A stretch of 5,093 bases of DNA. Origin: Marmoricola sp. Lineage in GTDB: Bacteria; Actinomycetota; Actinomycetes; Propionibacteriales; Nocardioidaceae. The stretch spans positions 1 to 5,093 of the forward strand of contig JASLCW010000345.1 in NCBI GenBank assembly GCA_030151765.1. The letters run 5' to 3'. Position 1 is the stretch's first letter. Every line of letters begins with the position of its first letter. Below the pieces are notes generated by a model, which saw only the letters and a list, made by a program, of their open reading frames with translations, did no database searches and was not told the DNA's origin. Below, in pieces: positions 3,852 to 5,093 of this stretch. Both the position numbers and the translations under genes were made by a program.

Positions 3852-5093
3852 TCAGAGGACGACGGGGGCGGCGGCGGGATCGGCGTCCTCGCCGAGGTGG
3901 ATCTCCTCGTGCTTGCGAGGGAGCATCAGTGCCGGGACCAGGGTGAGCGCCACCAGTGCCCACGCCACCCAATAGGTGTGCGCGAAGGAACTCGCCGCGT
4001 CGTGTAGTCCGGTGGTCACCCGAGCCGGGTCGAGGTGCATCGTCGAGAAGAGCTTGGGCCGGGTGTTGGACAGGATCGAGGCGTAGGTCTCCCGGAGGCC
4101 ACCGGGATTCTGCGGGCTCGCTGTACCGGGGATGACCGGCGAGTTGTTGAGGTGGTTGGTGAGCAGCACCGACATCAGTGCGACACCGGCGGAGCTGGAC
4201 ACCTGTTGCGAGATGTTCAGCAGCGTCGATCCGCGCGCGACCTCGTGCTCGCGCAGGGTGCGCAGTGCGGCCGTGAAGAGCGGCATCATCGTCGCGCCCA
4301 TGCCGAGACCCATCACGAAGAGCGTGACGATGAGCTTCCAGTACGCCGTGTCCGCGGTGACCTGAGTCAGCCCGAACATGCCGATCAGGATGCCGACCAA
4401 GCCGATCGGCGTGATGCGCCCGATGGGCAGCTTGTCGACGAGACGACCGGCGATCGGCATCGTCACCATGGCGCCGAGACCCTGCGGTGCGACCAGGAGT
4501 CCGGCGTGCAGCGTGCTCTCGCCGCGGATCTGCTGGAAATAGGTCGGGACCAGGAGCAGGCCGCCGAAGAAGGCGGCCGCGAACAGGAACATCGTGATCA
4601 GCGAGACGGCCAGCTCGCGATGGGCCAGCAACCGCAGATCGAGCAGCGGATGCGCCGGTCGGAAGGAGTGCCACACGAAGGCGGCGATCAGCAGGACACC
4701 CGCGAGCATCGACAACCACACCCGCGGCGCGCCGAAGTCACCCTGCTCCGCGGGCAGCGAGGAGACGCCGAAGAGGAAGAGCGCGAGGCCGGGAGACATC
4801 AGCGCCATGCCCAGGAAGTCGAAGGTCTCCGAGGGTTCCGGGCTGTCCGGCTTGAGCACGAACCAGGCGTAGACGATCGCGATGATGCCGAGTGGCACGT
4901 TGATCAGGAAGATCCAGTGCCAGCTGGCAGCCCCGATCAGCCAGCCGCCGAGGATCGGCCCGCCGATCGGCCCGAGCAGCATCGGGACGCCGAGGATGGC
5001 CATCAACCGGCCCATCCGCTTCGGGCCGGCCGCCCGGGTCATGATCGTCATGCCCAGCGGCATCAGCATGCCGCCGCCGAGGCCCTGCAGCAC
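3852..5093 (-). CDS. DHA2-family MFS efflux transporter, N-terminus cut by window edge
   Basis: This is an integral membrane, presumably proton-driven, drug or metabolite exporter of the major facilitator superfamily, EmrB/QacA (DHA2, 14-helix) type. The 413 visible residues begin at VLQGLGGGMLMPLG (1-14), a conserved helix-4 region, so roughly the first 100 or more residues lie past the right edge. The antiporter motif C region GPIGGPILGGWL (41-52) is followed by SWHWIFLINVPLG (57-69), both typical of DHA2. Hydrophobic helices follow near 93-112, 127-143, 163-183, 199-217, 228-245, 253-275 and 297-313. A long loop (about 312-370) precedes a last helix (about 373-391) and a charged cytoplasmic tail. 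The substrate cannot be read from sequence. The stop is 13 bp before moaE, which suggests co-transcription. The GTG at the edge is internal and is not the start. Confidence 0.93.
   Translation of the reverse strand: MLQGLGGGMLMPLGMTIMTRAAGPKRMGRLMAILGVPMLLGPIGGPILGGWLIGAASWHWIFLINVPLGIIAIVYAWFVLKPDSPEPSETFDFLGMALMSPGLALFLFGVSSLPAEQGDFGAPRVWLSMLAGVLLIAAFVWHSFRPAHPLLDLRLLAHRELAVSLITMFLFAAAFFGGLLLVPTYFQQIRGESTLHAGLLVAPQGLGAMVTMPIAGRLVDKLPIGRITPIGLVGILIGMFGLTQVTADTAYWKLIVTLFVMGLGMGATMMPLFTAALRTLREHEVARGSTLLNISQQVSSSAGVALMSVLLTNHLNNSPVIPGTASPQNPGGLRETYASILSNTRPKLFSTMHLDPARVTTGLHDAASSFAHTYWVAWALVALTLVPALMLPRKHEEIHLGEDADPAAAPVVL

Noticed and set aside
3045..3946. Plus-strand frames of 140-268 codons across the mocA, moaE and transporter region
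   Set aside because: They are antisense to three minus-strand genes with clear conserved motifs, and their translations are low-complexity with no family features.
5085..5093. GTG at the right edge as the true start of the transporter
   Set aside because: The first visible residues match an internal conserved helix of DHA2 transporters, so the first few helices are missing and the gene continues beyond the window.

Overview
The window looks like chromosomal DNA from a high-GC actinobacterium, probably of the Mycobacteriales (Gordonia/Rhodococcus-like). The grounds are strong G/C bias at third codon positions, GTG starts, tightly packed or overlapping genes, a probably leaderless moaA, and -10 boxes of the TAnnnT type without clear -35 boxes. 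The genus is an inference; no rRNA or other marker is present.

Layout from left to right. Positions 1-403 carry no convincing gene but hold several inverted repeats: a 20-bp-stem hairpin (47-90), a 9-bp stem (177-208), a 9-bp stem with an outer GCGC clamp (292-324), and four GATC sites at exact 20-bp intervals (161, 181, 201, 221). Positions 404-2597 (minus strand) hold moaA followed one base later by moeA. A 42-bp divergent intergenic region (2598-2639) contains an 11-bp palindrome that supplies a plausible -10 box in each direction. Positions 2640-2870 (plus strand) hold moaD alone. Positions 2880-3838 (minus strand) hold moaE followed by a MocA/MobA-type nucleotidyltransferase with a 4-bp GTGA overlap. 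They lie 13 bp downstream of a DHA2-type major facilitator transporter (3852-5093) whose N-terminal part lies beyond the right edge.

Together five genes form a molybdenum cofactor (Moco) cluster. MoaA starts cofactor synthesis from GTP. MoaD and MoaE form molybdopterin synthase. MoeA inserts molybdate. The nucleotidyltransferase adds a nucleotide, and its motifs favour CMP (MocA type) over GMP. The partners MoaC, MoaB/Mog and the MoaD-activating MoeB/MoeZ are not in the window and must be encoded elsewhere if the pathway is complete. The two subunits of molybdopterin synthase are on opposite strands in separate transcription units, with moaD and the nucleotidyltransferase gene convergent and only 9 bp apart.

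I see no mobile element, CRISPR array, tRNA, rRNA or clearly new protein system. The less ordinary signals are the palindromic divergent promoter, the long hairpin at 47-90, the periodic GATC array, the split synthase arrangement and the transporter at the head of the moaE transcript.
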